From positions 1 through 10,539 of the forward strand of contig DASTKT010000094.1 in assembly GCA_035715725.1 (NCBI GenBank): a stretch of 10,539 nucleotides of DNA, in the 5' to 3' direction. Both the position numbers and the translations under genes were made by a program. Positions 1 through 5,826 of this stretch are shown in pieces. The DNA comes from JADGGV01 sp035715725. GTDB lineage: Bacteria > Gemmatimonadota > Gemmatimonadetes > Longimicrobiales > RSA9. Each line of letters begins with the position of its first letter. The first letter of the stretch is position 1. The notes beneath the pieces were generated by a model that was given only the letters and a program-made list of their open reading frames with translations, was not told the origin of the DNA and did not search any database.

Positions 1-21
1 ACCAATGTACGATAGAAGGTC

Positions 22-543
22 GTGAGCCCTTCACATCCGGTCGAACGCGCCGCGCTTGTCGGCCTGATCACCGCCTCGTCGCGGCGGATCGAGGCCGAGC
101 AGTCGTTCGAGGAGCTCGCCGGCCTCGCCGATGCCGCGGGCGCCACCGTCGTGCTGCGCATGCTGCAGGAGCGGCCGAAGCCCGACCCCGCCACGTTCAT
201 CGGCAGCGGCAAGGTCGCGAGCCTCGCCGCGGCGTGTGCCGAGGCCGACGTGGACGTCGTGATCTTCGACAACGAGCTCACACCCGCGCAGTTGCGGCAG
301 CTCGAAGAGAAGCTGGAGCGGAAGGTCATCGATCGCACGCAGCTCATCCTCGACATCTTCGCGCGGCGCGCGCGCACCCGCGAGGGCAAGTGGCAGGTCG
401 AGCTCGCGCAGCTCAAGTACCTGCTGCCGCGCCTCGTGGGCGCCGGCGCCGCGTTGTCGCGCCTCGGCGGCGGCATCGGTACGCGAGGCCCCGGCGAGAC
501 GAAGCTCGAGACCGATCGCCGGCGCATACGCGTGCGGGGTTGA
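22..543 (+). CDS. hflX: HflX-type ribosome-associated GTPase, N-terminal domain only (3'-truncated)
   Basis: HflX is a translation-factor-class GTPase that binds 50S subunits and rescues stalled ribosomes. The product is 173 aa and matches the HflX N-terminal domain throughout: the glycine-rich FIGSGK segment (59-64), VIFDNELTPAQLR (80-92), VIDRTQLILDIFARRA (102-117) and the family hallmark GGGIGTRGPGETKLETDRRR (149-168). It stops a few residues later, at the point where the family enters the coiled linker and the G domain. No Walker A or other GTPase motif is found in any frame before pheA, so about 230-260 residues are missing. The GTG start overlaps the TGA (23-25) of a possible upstream reading frame in a GTGA junction, and AGAAGG lies at 14-19. 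Without a G domain it cannot hydrolyse GTP. It is either a pseudogene, a free N-terminal domain or the result of a misassembly. Family assignment is sure; functionality is doubtful. Confidence 0.85.
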   Translation: MSPSHPVERAALVGLITASSRRIEAEQSFEELAGLADAAGATVVLRMLQERPKPDPATFIGSGKVASLAAACAEADVDVVIFDNELTPAQLRQLEEKLERKVIDRTQLILDIFARRARTREGKWQVELAQLKYLLPRLVGAGAALSRLGGGIGTRGPGETKLETDRRRIRVRG

Positions 544-1009
544 CGGCAATCCGGCGCCGGCCCGCCAAACGCCGGCCGAGCCCCGCGGCCGAGCCCCGCG
601 GCCGAGCCCCGCGGCCGAACCCCGCGGCCGAACGCAATCGGCCAAGCGCGAGCGGTCGCGGCACGGATGGCGGGTTGTGATCGCCAGGCGCACCGAATTC
701 GCCACGCGCACCTTGGCTCCGAGCGCCGTTGGCGGCTTGTGTTCGCATACCGCACCGAAGCCGCCACCCGCCTCGCCTGCCTCCGGCGCGTGGCGGCTTC
801 GCGCCGGGGAGCGCCGGTACGCGGCGGGCCCCGACGCAACCGGCCAGAAACCGCAGAGCCGTTGTTATGAGGCGCCGTTGAAGAGGCCGGCGAACGCCCG
901 CGGCCCCGGACGAACGCCGCCGGCCGTCTCTCCGTGCCCCCCGCGGCTCCGCGTGACACTTGTTCGTTCGCCAGCCTCGCCCAAGCGCCGGAGAATCGTC
1001 GCGGACGGC
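544..1009. other. Gene-free, repeat-bearing region between truncated hflX and pheA
   Basis: No reading frame here has recognisable protein similarity, and the frames that stay open do so because of the GC content. Visible structure is a 13-bp tandem repeat (575-633), a perfect palindrome CCGGCGCCGG (551-560), and the 9-mer TGGCGGCTT at 730-738 and 791-799 with its reverse complement at 758-766, able to form a 9-bp stem with a 19-nt loop. No T-rich terminator was seen for either flanking gene. The region occupies the place where the hflX GTPase domain should be encoded, so it may be a replacement or a decayed remnant. Confidence 0.6.
575..633. repeat. 13-bp tandem repeat, about 4.5 copies
   Basis: The unit GCCGAGCCCCGCG occurs at 575-587, 588-600 and 601-613. 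A fourth copy at 614-626 carries one change (GCCGAACCCCGCG), and a half copy GCCGAAC follows at 627-633. Because 13 is not a multiple of three, the array is not a coding repeat. It begins 31 bp after the premature hflX stop codon. Confidence 0.9.
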
Positions 1010-1906
1010 TTACGCCACGCCCGCGGACTCCCCTACCGCCGCCGGAAAGCTCCCCAGCACCCGCAGCGTGCGCGCGCCGCCGCGCACGGCCTCGAGCGCC
1101 TCGTCGACCGCCGGCGTGCCAGCCCGCCCGTCCAGCTCCAGGAAGAAGCGGTACGTCCACGGCGCCTCGCCCGGCCGCGACTCGATCTTCGTCAGGTTCA
1201 CCCCCCGTTCCGCGAACGGCAGCAGCAGCTCCAGCAGCGCGCCGGGCCGGTTCGGCGTCTCCGCCACGAGCATCGTCTTCCACCGGTCGGCGACCACGTC
1301 GTCCGCGGGCCGGGGCGCGCCGGCCCGCGCCACGCCCAGGAACCGCGTCTGGTTGTCGGCCCGGTCCTGGATGTCCGCCGCCAGCACCTCGAGGCCGTAG
1401 CGCCGGCCGGCCTGCCGGCTCGCCACCGCCGCCAGCGTCGGGTCCGCGGCCGCCGCCACGTCCCGCGCCGCGCCCGCCGTGTCGTACACCGCCACGGCCT
1501 GGAGCCACGGCCGCTCCGCGACGAAGCGCGCCACCTGCGCCAGCGCCACGGGGTGCGAGATCACGCGGCGCACCCCCTCGATCGACGAGCCGGGCGCGCC
1601 GAGCAGGCAGTGCCGGATCGGCCGCGTCACCTCGCGCACCACCTCCAGACCGCCGTGCACGAGCACGTCGTACGCGCCGGTCACGCCCCCCGCCAGCGTG
1701 TTCTCGATCGGCAACAGCCCGAAGTCGACCGCTCCCGAAACCACGGCCGCGCCGACGTCGCGGAACTCGCGGCACGGCACCGCCTCCGCCGCCTCGCCGA
1801 AGCACGCGGCCACCGCCTCCTCGCTGAATGCGCCCGCCTCGCCCTGGAACGCGACGCGGGGCGCGCCGGCCGCCGGCGCGTCAGGGGAGCTCGAGACCTC
1901 GATCAT
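1010..1906 (-). CDS. pheA: Prephenate dehydratase (monofunctional, with ACT domain)
   Basis: Converts prephenate to phenylpyruvate, the committed step of phenylalanine synthesis, in the cytoplasm. The 298-aa length is typical of the stand-alone enzyme, and there is no chorismate mutase domain in front. The catalytic domain (about 16-192) shows FQGEAGAFSEE (20-30), PIENTLAG (66-73), SHPVAL (117-122) and DNQTRF (184-189), whose Thr-Arg-Phe is the catalytic signature of the family. The C-terminal ACT domain (about 210-288) carries PNRPGALLELL (218-228) and the Phe-binding ESRP motif (242-245), which predicts feedback inhibition by phenylalanine. The ATG at 1906 is preceded by GGAGGA (1912-1917) with 5-nt spacing. 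It appears monocistronic, and its expression is predicted to be set by the leader-peptide attenuator directly upstream, so the gene would be controlled both allosterically and transcriptionally by Phe. Confidence 0.97.
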   Translation of the reverse strand: MIEVSSSPDAPAAGAPRVAFQGEAGAFSEEAVAACFGEAAEAVPCREFRDVGAAVVSGAVDFGLLPIENTLAGGVTGAYDVLVHGGLEVVREVTRPIRHCLLGAPGSSIEGVRRVISHPVALAQVARFVAERPWLQAVAVYDTAGAARDVAAAADPTLAAVASRQAGRRYGLEVLAADIQDRADNQTRFLGVARAGAPRPADDVVADRWKTMLVAETPNRPGALLELLLPFAERGVNLTKIESRPGEAPWTYRFFLELDGRAGTPAVDEALEAVRGGARTLRVLGSFPAAVGESAGVA

Positions 1907-1919
1907 GAAAATCCTCCGG

Positions 1920-1953
1920 AAAACGAAAGCGGCCCGTGAGCATCACGGGCCGC
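1920..1953 (-). terminator. Intrinsic terminator in the pheA leader (attenuator stem 3:4)
   Basis: Read on the minus strand, GCGGCCCGTG (1953-1944), loop ATGCT, then CACGGGCCGC (1938-1929) form a perfect 10-bp GC-rich stem, followed by TTTCGTTTT (1928-1920). That is an intrinsic terminator. It ends 13 nt before the pheA ATG and just ahead of the GGAGGA site, so it can only act on pheA transcription itself. Its 5' arm is also complementary to an upstream leader segment (see the attenuator entry). Confidence 0.88.
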
Positions 1954-2018
1954 GAGGTGTCGGACATCTGCGCTTCGGACGCGCCTACGCCGCTCCCCGC
2001 GGCCCGTGGCGGGCCGCG
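1929..2018 (-). promoter_or_regulatory. Phenylalanine attenuator: competing leader RNA stems
   Basis: Three alternative pairings are visible on the minus strand. Stem 1:2: CGCGGCCC (2018-2011) with GGGCCGCG (2005-1998), 8 bp and a 5-nt loop. Stem 2:3, the antiterminator: 2008-1995 with 1957-1944, 14 pairs including one G-U, whose core is CACGGGCCGC against GCGGCCCGTG. Stem 3:4: the terminator. Segment 1 starts at the last base of the last Phe codon (2020-2018), so a ribosome stalled on the Phe codons would cover it and free segment 2 to pair with 3, preventing termination. A ribosome at the TAG (1987-1985) would instead hinder segment 2 and allow 3:4. This is the known trp/phe attenuation logic; the pairings are read from the sequence and the mechanism is inferred. 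Confidence 0.82.
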
Positions 2019-2059
2019 AAGGCAATAAACGTAAAGGCGAAGGAAGCGCGAAGTCTCAT
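1985..2059 (-). CDS. pheL: Phenylalanine leader peptide of the pheA attenuator
   Basis: A 24-codon reading frame, ATG to TAG, lies between the predicted promoter and the pheA terminator. Residues 7-14 read FAFTFIAF, that is four Phe in eight residues, two of them the TTT codon expected to be rare in so GC-rich a genome. Codons 1-14 have 20 G/C of 42 bases, far below the surroundings, which argues for selection on the peptide. Enterobacterial PheL works the same way, through runs of Phe codons, although the sequence is not alike. There is no clear Shine-Dalgarno site. The ATG falls at the start point predicted from the promoter, so the mRNA may be leaderless. The peptide probably has no function beyond sensing charged tRNA-Phe. 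It is too short for routine gene callers. The gene name is given by analogy. Confidence 0.8.
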   Translation of the reverse strand: MRLRASFAFTFIAFAARHGPRGAA

Positions 2060-2066
2060 GGACGTA

Positions 2067-2095
2067 TGGATACCGCGGTTCGCGGCGCCGGTCAA
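2067..2095 (-). promoter_or_regulatory. Predicted sigma-70-type promoter of pheL-pheA
   Basis: On the minus strand TTGACC (2095-2090) is followed after 17 nt by TATCCA (2072-2067). Transcription would start near 2060, at or next to the leader-peptide ATG (2059). The promoter lies just past the end of the debranching-enzyme gene (stop at 2114), so pheA does not depend on read-through. The -35 element overlaps an 11-bp inverted repeat. Confidence 0.6.
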
Positions 2096-2109
2096 CCTCC
2101 GGCGCCGCG
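2081..2109. repeat. Perfect 11-bp inverted repeat overlapping the pheA -35 box
   Basis: CGCGGCGCCGG (2081-2091), loop TCAACCT, then CCGGCGCCGCG (2099-2109) form a perfect palindromic arm pair 4 bp beyond the debranching-enzyme stop codon. Neither strand has a T-tract after the stem, so it is a weak candidate for an intrinsic terminator. It could act as an RNA 3'-end stabiliser for the upstream gene or as a protein-binding site over the promoter. Confidence 0.65.
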
Positions 2110-2113
2110 TCGG

Positions 2114-4078
2114 CTACGACCGGCGGGCGCGCACGGTCGTCGTCGTTGCCGGCGAGAGCGTCACGTCGAGCAGGCGCAGCAGCTCCCCCACCGACCATGC
2201 CTGGAACGGCGCACCCCGCGGCGTGTGCGGCGGCTCCGCGTCCGCGATCTCCGAGACGTGGCCGAGCCCCGCCTCCTCCAGGTGCCGCAGCAGCGGCGCC
2301 ACGAAGCGCACCTGCGCCTCCGCCTTCGCCGCATCGCTCCCGCCGCGCACCCGCACCCACGCGTCCACGAACGGTCCGGCGAGCCACGGCCAGACCGTCC
2401 CCTGGTGGTAGGCGCCGTCCCGCCGCGCGACGCCGCCCTCGTACCGCGGCGCGTACCCGGGCTCGCGGGGCGCCAGCGTGCGGAGCCCGAGCGGCGTCCA
2501 GAGCGCCCGCTCCACGGCGTCCACCACGCACCGCGCCCACTCCGCGTCCTCCGGGTCCGCCGGGTCCAGCACGGGGAAGGGGAGCCCGCCCACCGCCAGC
2601 ACCTGGTTCGGCCGGAGCGAGGCATCCACCGCGCCCGGCCGGTGACCCACGTCCACGACGTCGTACAGGAAGCCGCGCGCCTCGCACGGGAAGCGCGCCC
2701 GGAACGACGCGCGTGCCCGGTCGTGCAGCGCCGCCCACGCCGGGCCGCCGATGCGCAGCGCGTTGATCCACAGCGCCTGGACCTCCACCGGCTTGCCGAT
2801 CCGCGGGGTCACCTCGCGACCATCCACCCGCGCGTCCATCCACGTGAGCTGCACGCCCGGCTCGCCGGCCGCCAGCAGCCCGTCGCCGTCCGCCCGGATG
2901 CCGAAGCGCGTCCCCCGGCTGTACCCCTCGAGGATCGCCTGCACCGCGCCGTCCAGCGCCGCGGACTCCGCCGCCGGCAGCCGGGCGCGCCGCCGCCGCA
3001 GCGTCGCCTTCAGCTCGTGCACCGCCACCACGAACCAGAGCGAGGCGTCCACCGAGTTGTACTCGGGCGCCTGCCCGCCCTCCGGGAAGTAGTTCGGCAG
3101 CATCCCCTCCGAGACGAGCCCCGCCCACGCCAGCAGGATCCGGCGCGCCTCCGCGAGCCGCCCCGTCGCCAGGCACACCCCGCGCAGCGCGATGAACGTG
3201 TCGCGCCCCCAGTCCGAGAACCACGGGTACCCGGCGACGATGCTGAGCCCCTCCCCGCGCCGCACCAGGTACGGGTCCGCCGCCCGCTCGAGCGGCGTGC
3301 GGAAGCCGGCTCGCCGCTCCCGCTCGAGCGTGCGCAGCCGGTCGTAGGCGCTCTCCGCCGTCGCCCCCGCGAGCGCGCGCTCCGCCTCCGCCCCCGCCAT
3401 CCCCAGCAGCAGCACCGCGTCGCCCCGGCCGAGGTCGAACTCGAACGTCCCGGGAGCGGCCAGGTCCTCGAGGAAGTCGAGCCCCCGCGCGCGCTCCTCG
3501 TCGTACTGGAAGCCGCGGTACCAGAGCGGCTCCGGCCGGTACACGCCGTTCGTCCGGGCGACGACGCCCGGCACCCCCTCGTACGTCCTCCACCCCACCC
3601 GGTCCCCCGAGACCTCCGCGTCGAAGCGGAGCGCTCCGTTCTCGTGATGCGTCGCGTGCGCGTCCCGCCCGGACAGGAACGGCCGCACGACCAGCCGCGC
3701 CTCGTGCAGCGGCTCCGCCAGCCGCCACGCCAGCGCCACCACCGGGGAGCCTCGCGGCATCAACAGCTCGTGCACCACCTCGGTGCCGTCCTCCAGCCGG
3801 TAGCGCCACGTCGGCCACGGCGCGCGCTCGAACCCCACGACGCGCGTCCAGCCGTCCGGGTGCGTCACGTCCGGCGCGTAGCGCTGCGTGCTCAGCGCGA
3901 ACGTCCCCGCCGCGGTCGCGACCGAGACGTCGGCGCCGTTCACCAGCGCGTAGCGGCCGGTCGGCGGCGTCGTCGCCGAGAGGAGCAGGGCATGGTAGCG
4001 CCGCGTCCGCACGCCCGACACCGTGCCGGACGCGTAGCCGCCCAGCCCGTCCGTCTCCAGCCACTCACGCAGGTCCAC
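2114..4078 (-). CDS. Glycogen debranching enzyme, bacterial/archaeal type (amylo-alpha-1,6-glucosidase)
   Basis: Hydrolyses alpha-1,6 branch stubs of glycogen or related glucans in the cytoplasm. From the GTG at 4078 it is 654 aa. The N-terminal beta-sandwich domain opens with LETDGLGGYASGTVSG (about 8-23), the usual start of the family. The C-terminal (alpha/alpha)6 barrel carries GYPWFSDWGRDTFIALRG (283-300), PNYFPEGGQAPEYNSVDASL (328-347), WMDARVDGREVTPRIGKPVE (413-432) and HQGTVWPW (558-565), all conserved catalytic-face blocks. GTG 4078 is chosen because GGAGG lies at 4085-4089 with 6-nt spacing; an ATG at 4138 would add 20 low-complexity Arg/Pro residues and has no ribosome site. The start overlaps the end of the PaiB-like gene by 14 bp, implying translational coupling, although no functional link between the two is known. 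No other glycogen gene lies in the window. Confidence 0.93.
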   Translation of the reverse strand: MDLREWLETDGLGGYASGTVSGVRTRRYHALLLSATTPPTGRYALVNGADVSVATAAGTFALSTQRYAPDVTHPDGWTRVVGFERAPWPTWRYRLEDGTEVVHELLMPRGSPVVALAWRLAEPLHEARLVVRPFLSGRDAHATHHENGALRFDAEVSGDRVGWRTYEGVPGVVARTNGVYRPEPLWYRGFQYDEERARGLDFLEDLAAPGTFEFDLGRGDAVLLLGMAGAEAERALAGATAESAYDRLRTLERERRAGFRTPLERAADPYLVRRGEGLSIVAGYPWFSDWGRDTFIALRGVCLATGRLAEARRILLAWAGLVSEGMLPNYFPEGGQAPEYNSVDASLWFVVAVHELKATLRRRRARLPAAESAALDGAVQAILEGYSRGTRFGIRADGDGLLAAGEPGVQLTWMDARVDGREVTPRIGKPVEVQALWINALRIGGPAWAALHDRARASFRARFPCEARGFLYDVVDVGHRPGAVDASLRPNQVLAVGGLPFPVLDPADPEDAEWARCVVDAVERALWTPLGLRTLAPREPGYAPRYEGGVARRDGAYHQGTVWPWLAGPFVDAWVRVRGGSDAAKAEAQVRFVAPLLRHLEEAGLGHVSEIADAEPPHTPRGAPFQAWSVGELLRLLDVTLSPATTTTVRARRS

Positions 4079-4835
4079 GCGCCGCCTCCGGCGAGAATCG
4101 GGGCGGGCCGGCCGCCGCGGCGCCGGCCTGCGTGGCATCGGGCGCCGCCGCGCCGGACCGCGGGCCGTCAGGCGCCGCCGCCCCCGCCGCCGCCGCCGCG
4201 GACCCCTCCGCCCGCGCCAGGTTCTCGCGCATGATCCCCGCGACCTCCGCCGCGCCCGGCCGCGCGCTCCGCTCCAGCGCCGCCGCCACCCCCGCCTGGT
4301 CCTCCAACGACCGGTTCTGGTTGAACTTCCACTTCCCCTCGATCCGCGTGATCGCGATCTCGAACCCGACGATCGCCTCCATGAGCGGCTCGACGATCGC
4401 CCCCGCGCGCTCCATCGACCACGGCTCGTCCACGTACGCCTCGTGCTCCGTCACCAGCCGCTCGAGCTGCGACCGCAGCACGCCTCGATCCGTCACCAGC
4501 CGCGCCACGCCCCGCACGTGCACCGTCGCGTAGTTCCACGTCGGCACCGCCACCGGGCTCGCGTACCACGACGGCGACACGTACGCGTGCGGCCCCAGGA
4601 ACGTCACCAGCACCTCCGGCTCCCCCTCCAGCGCGTGCCAGTGCGGGTTCGCGCGCGCGAAGTGCCCGATCAGCGTCCCCAGCTCCCCGCGCTCCGCGTC
4701 CAGCAGCAGCGGCAGGTGCGTCGCCTCCAGCTCCGCTCCGCCGCCCCCGCTGATCAGCGTCCCGAACGCCACGCTCCGGATCAGCCCGTGCAACGTCCCG
4801 AGGTCGTCCACCCGAAAGCTCCGCGGCCGATACAT
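4065..4835 (-). CDS. PaiB-like FMN-binding protein (FMN_bind_2 family), with Ala-rich C-terminal tail
   Basis: Resembles PaiB of Bacillus, a split-barrel flavin-binding protein annotated as a negative transcriptional regulator; many members have unknown roles. The conserved parts are MYRPRSFRVDD (1-11), GHFARANPHWHAL (57-69), VLVTFLGPHAYVSPSWY (75-91), VPTWNYATVHVRG (97-109) and FNQNRSLEDQAGVAAAL (171-187). The ordinary family length is a little over 200 aa. This product is 256 aa because of a tail from about residue 211 made of Gly/Ala/Pro with the repeated motif GAAAPD. The ATG is supported by the family-typical N-terminus and a GGGAGG site (4839-4844), though the 3-nt spacing is short. It overlaps the debranching-enzyme gene by 14 bp and is probably co-transcribed with it. 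No DNA-binding domain is visible, so a regulatory role is uncertain. Confidence 0.9.
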   Translation of the reverse strand: MYRPRSFRVDDLGTLHGLIRSVAFGTLISGGGGAELEATHLPLLLDAERGELGTLIGHFARANPHWHALEGEPEVLVTFLGPHAYVSPSWYASPVAVPTWNYATVHVRGVARLVTDRGVLRSQLERLVTEHEAYVDEPWSMERAGAIVEPLMEAIVGFEIAITRIEGKWKFNQNRSLEDQAGVAAALERSARPGAAEVAGIMRENLARAEGSAAAAAGAAAPDGPRSGAAAPDATQAGAAAAGPPRFSPEAARGPA

Positions 4836-5059
4836 GCTCCTCCCGTCCGTCGATGTCGGTTTCGTCTGGTCCTGCCGGCGGCCGCACGCACTGCGCGCCG
4901 CCGTCGTGCGCCTCCCCCGCCGGGGCGAGTGGGCGCCTCCCCGCCGGCCCCACCGGTCGCCGGATCCCGGCCCCGCGCCGCTCCCGCGGTGCGAACCCTG
5001 CGTCTACCCCCCGCGGTCGCCCACGCGGGTCCGCCGCCGCCCCCGCGTCTCCCCTTGCG
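4836..5059. other. Divergent intergenic region, PaiB-like gene / rpsU
   Basis: This is the first two thirds of a 342-bp gap between divergent genes; the remainder holds the rpsU promoter and leader. It is C-rich and repetitive in character (GCGCCTCCCC-type stretches near 4910 and 4946) with no credible gene. It should contain the promoter of the PaiB-like gene on the minus strand, but no convincing -35/-10 pair was found there. Confidence 0.5.
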
Positions 5060-5087
5060 TTGACATCCACGGCGCGGCCGGTAGCTT
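5060..5087 (+). promoter_or_regulatory. Predicted promoter of rpsU
   Basis: A consensus -35 TTGACA (5060-5065) is followed after 16 nt by TAGCTT (5082-5087). Transcription would start near 5094, giving a leader of about 84 nt in front of the rpsU GTG. The same arrangement (TTGCCC, 16 nt, TAGTTT) precedes the cold-shock gene on the other strand. Confidence 0.62.
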
Positions 5088-5127
5088 TCGTGGGACGAGA
5101 CTCGAATTTCGGTTCTACTTACCGGAA

Positions 5128-5158
5128 GACCTGCGGGCGGATCGCAGGTCGTTTTTTT
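5128..5158 (+). terminator. Intrinsic terminator inside the rpsU leader
   Basis: GACCTGCG (5128-5135), a 7-nt loop, then CGCAGGTC (5143-5150) form a perfect 8-bp stem, followed by G and seven T residues (5152-5158). It lies between the rpsU promoter and the rpsU ribosome site (5167-5172) and points towards rpsU. It must therefore either end a short RNA of about 65 nt or control rpsU by conditional termination. No clear antiterminator partner was found; only GGTT (5111-5114) could pair weakly with GACC of the 5' arm. Confidence 0.85.
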
Positions 5159-5177
5159 CCTCGGCGAAAGGATTGAC

Positions 5178-5387
5178 GTGGTCGAGATTCAATTGGCGGA
5201 GAACGATCGCCTGGAATGGGCGCTGAGGCAGTTCCGGCGACGCGTGCTGCGCTCGGGCCTCTTCAAGGACATGCGCCGGAAGCGCTACTACGAGAAGCCG
5301 AGCGTGGCCCGGAAGGCGAAGGCGAAGGCGGCGCGGCGCCGCCAGCACAAGGACCGGCAGCGGGCGGCGCGGCGCGACGCCGCCTGA
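5178..5387 (+). CDS. rpsU: Small ribosomal subunit protein bS21
   Basis: bS21 is a small, basic 30S protein near the anti-Shine-Dalgarno end of 16S rRNA and assists translation initiation. The product is 69 aa, within the family range, with FRRRVLRSGLFKDMRR (19-34) and YYEKPSVARKAKAKA (37-51), followed by an Arg/Lys-rich tail. The GTG start is preceded by AAAGGA (5167-5172) with 5-nt spacing. The gene stands alone behind its own promoter, and a terminator sits in its leader, so output may be controlled by premature termination. The presence of bS21 is informative for taxonomy, since most Actinobacteria lack it. Confidence 0.96.
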   Translation: MVEIQLAENDRLEWALRQFRRRVLRSGLFKDMRRKRYYEKPSVARKAKAKAARRRQHKDRQRAARRDAA

Positions 5388-5409
5388 GCGTCGCGTTTGC
5401 CGTCCAGAC

Positions 5410-5442
5410 GAACAGGCCCGAGCCGGCGGCTCGGGCCTGTTC
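5410..5442. terminator. Bidirectional terminator hairpin between rpsU and the cold-shock gene
   Basis: GAACAGGCCCGAGC (5410-5423), loop CGGCG, then GCTCGGGCCTGTTC (5429-5442) form a perfect 14-bp stem. It lies 22 bp after the rpsU stop and 11 bp beyond the end of the convergent cold-shock gene. The T-tracts are poor on both sides, but position, stem length and convergence fit a shared terminator. Confidence 0.8.
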
Positions 5443-5453
5443 CGTTACGCGGT

Positions 5454-5783
5454 TCACCAGCGATCGCCGCCGGAGCCGCGGCCGCCGGCCCCGCGGCCGC
5501 CGCCCGGCCCGCCCCGACCGAACCCGCCACCGCCGCCGGTTCCGCCACGGCCCTGGGAGCCGCCGGCGGGAGCGTCCAAGCGGACCACGTTCTCGGCCGC
5601 CGGACCCTTCTGGCCCTGCACGACCTCGAACTCCACGCGCTCGCCCTCCGTCAGCGTGCGGAAGCCGCCGCCCTGGATCGCGCTGTGATGGACGAAGACG
5701 TCCTTCTCTCCGTTCTCACGCGTGATGAACCCGAAGCCTTTCTCCGGGCTGAACCACTTCACTGTCCCCTGTTCCCGTGCCAT
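5454..5783 (-). CDS. Cold-shock domain protein with Gly/Arg-rich (RGG-like) tail
   Basis: A single-stranded nucleic-acid-binding RNA chaperone of the CspA family, 109 aa from the ATG at 5783. The cold-shock domain (about 1-70) has TVKWFSPEKGFGFI (7-20), containing the RNP1 motif KGFGFI, and RNP2 VFVHHSAI (29-36), followed by GPAAENV (60-66). Residues 73-109 form a glycine/arginine tail with RGG and GRG repeats ending in DRW. Such tails are known in some bacterial cold-shock and other RNA-binding proteins and probably add non-specific RNA affinity. The in-frame ATG at 5837 is rejected as the start because its 18 extra codons are outside the domain and fall on the predicted promoter. The ribosome site is weak. 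Standard Csp proteins are about 65-75 aa, so the tail accounts for the excess. Confidence 0.94.
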   Translation of the reverse strand: MAREQGTVKWFSPEKGFGFITRENGEKDVFVHHSAIQGGGFRTLTEGERVEFEVVQGQKGPAAENVVRLDAPAGGSQGRGGTGGGGGFGRGGPGGGRGAGGRGSGGDRW

Positions 5784-5826
5784 GTCTACCCACTTGAAGA
5801 GTTGAACGAGACGCGTGGCAAATTGG

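Noticed and set aside
2..25. Tail of an upstream gene ending in TGA at 23-25
   Set aside because: The GTGA overlap with hflX is suggestive, but only seven codons are visible, so the product cannot be recognised.
544..1009. Integron attC site or gene-cassette boundary next to the truncated hflX
   Set aside because: AAC and GTT triplets occur, but no pair matching RYYYAAC and GTTRRRY with suitable spacing was found.
4079..4138. Longer start (ATG 4138) for the debranching enzyme
   Set aside because: No ribosome site, low-complexity extension, and a well-placed GGAGG precedes GTG 4078.
1881..4234. Very long open frames overlapping the debranching-enzyme gene on both strands (1881-4064 minus, 2006-4234 plus)
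   Set aside because: They are Arg/Ala/Gly-rich shadows produced by high GC; the frame with recognisable conserved motifs is 2114-4078 minus.
5090..5176. A 28-codon GTG-started frame in the rpsU leader, ending one base before the rpsU start, considered as a leader peptide
   Set aside because: Its GTG lies upstream of the predicted transcription start, it has no ribosome site, and its codons show no run of one regulatory amino acid.
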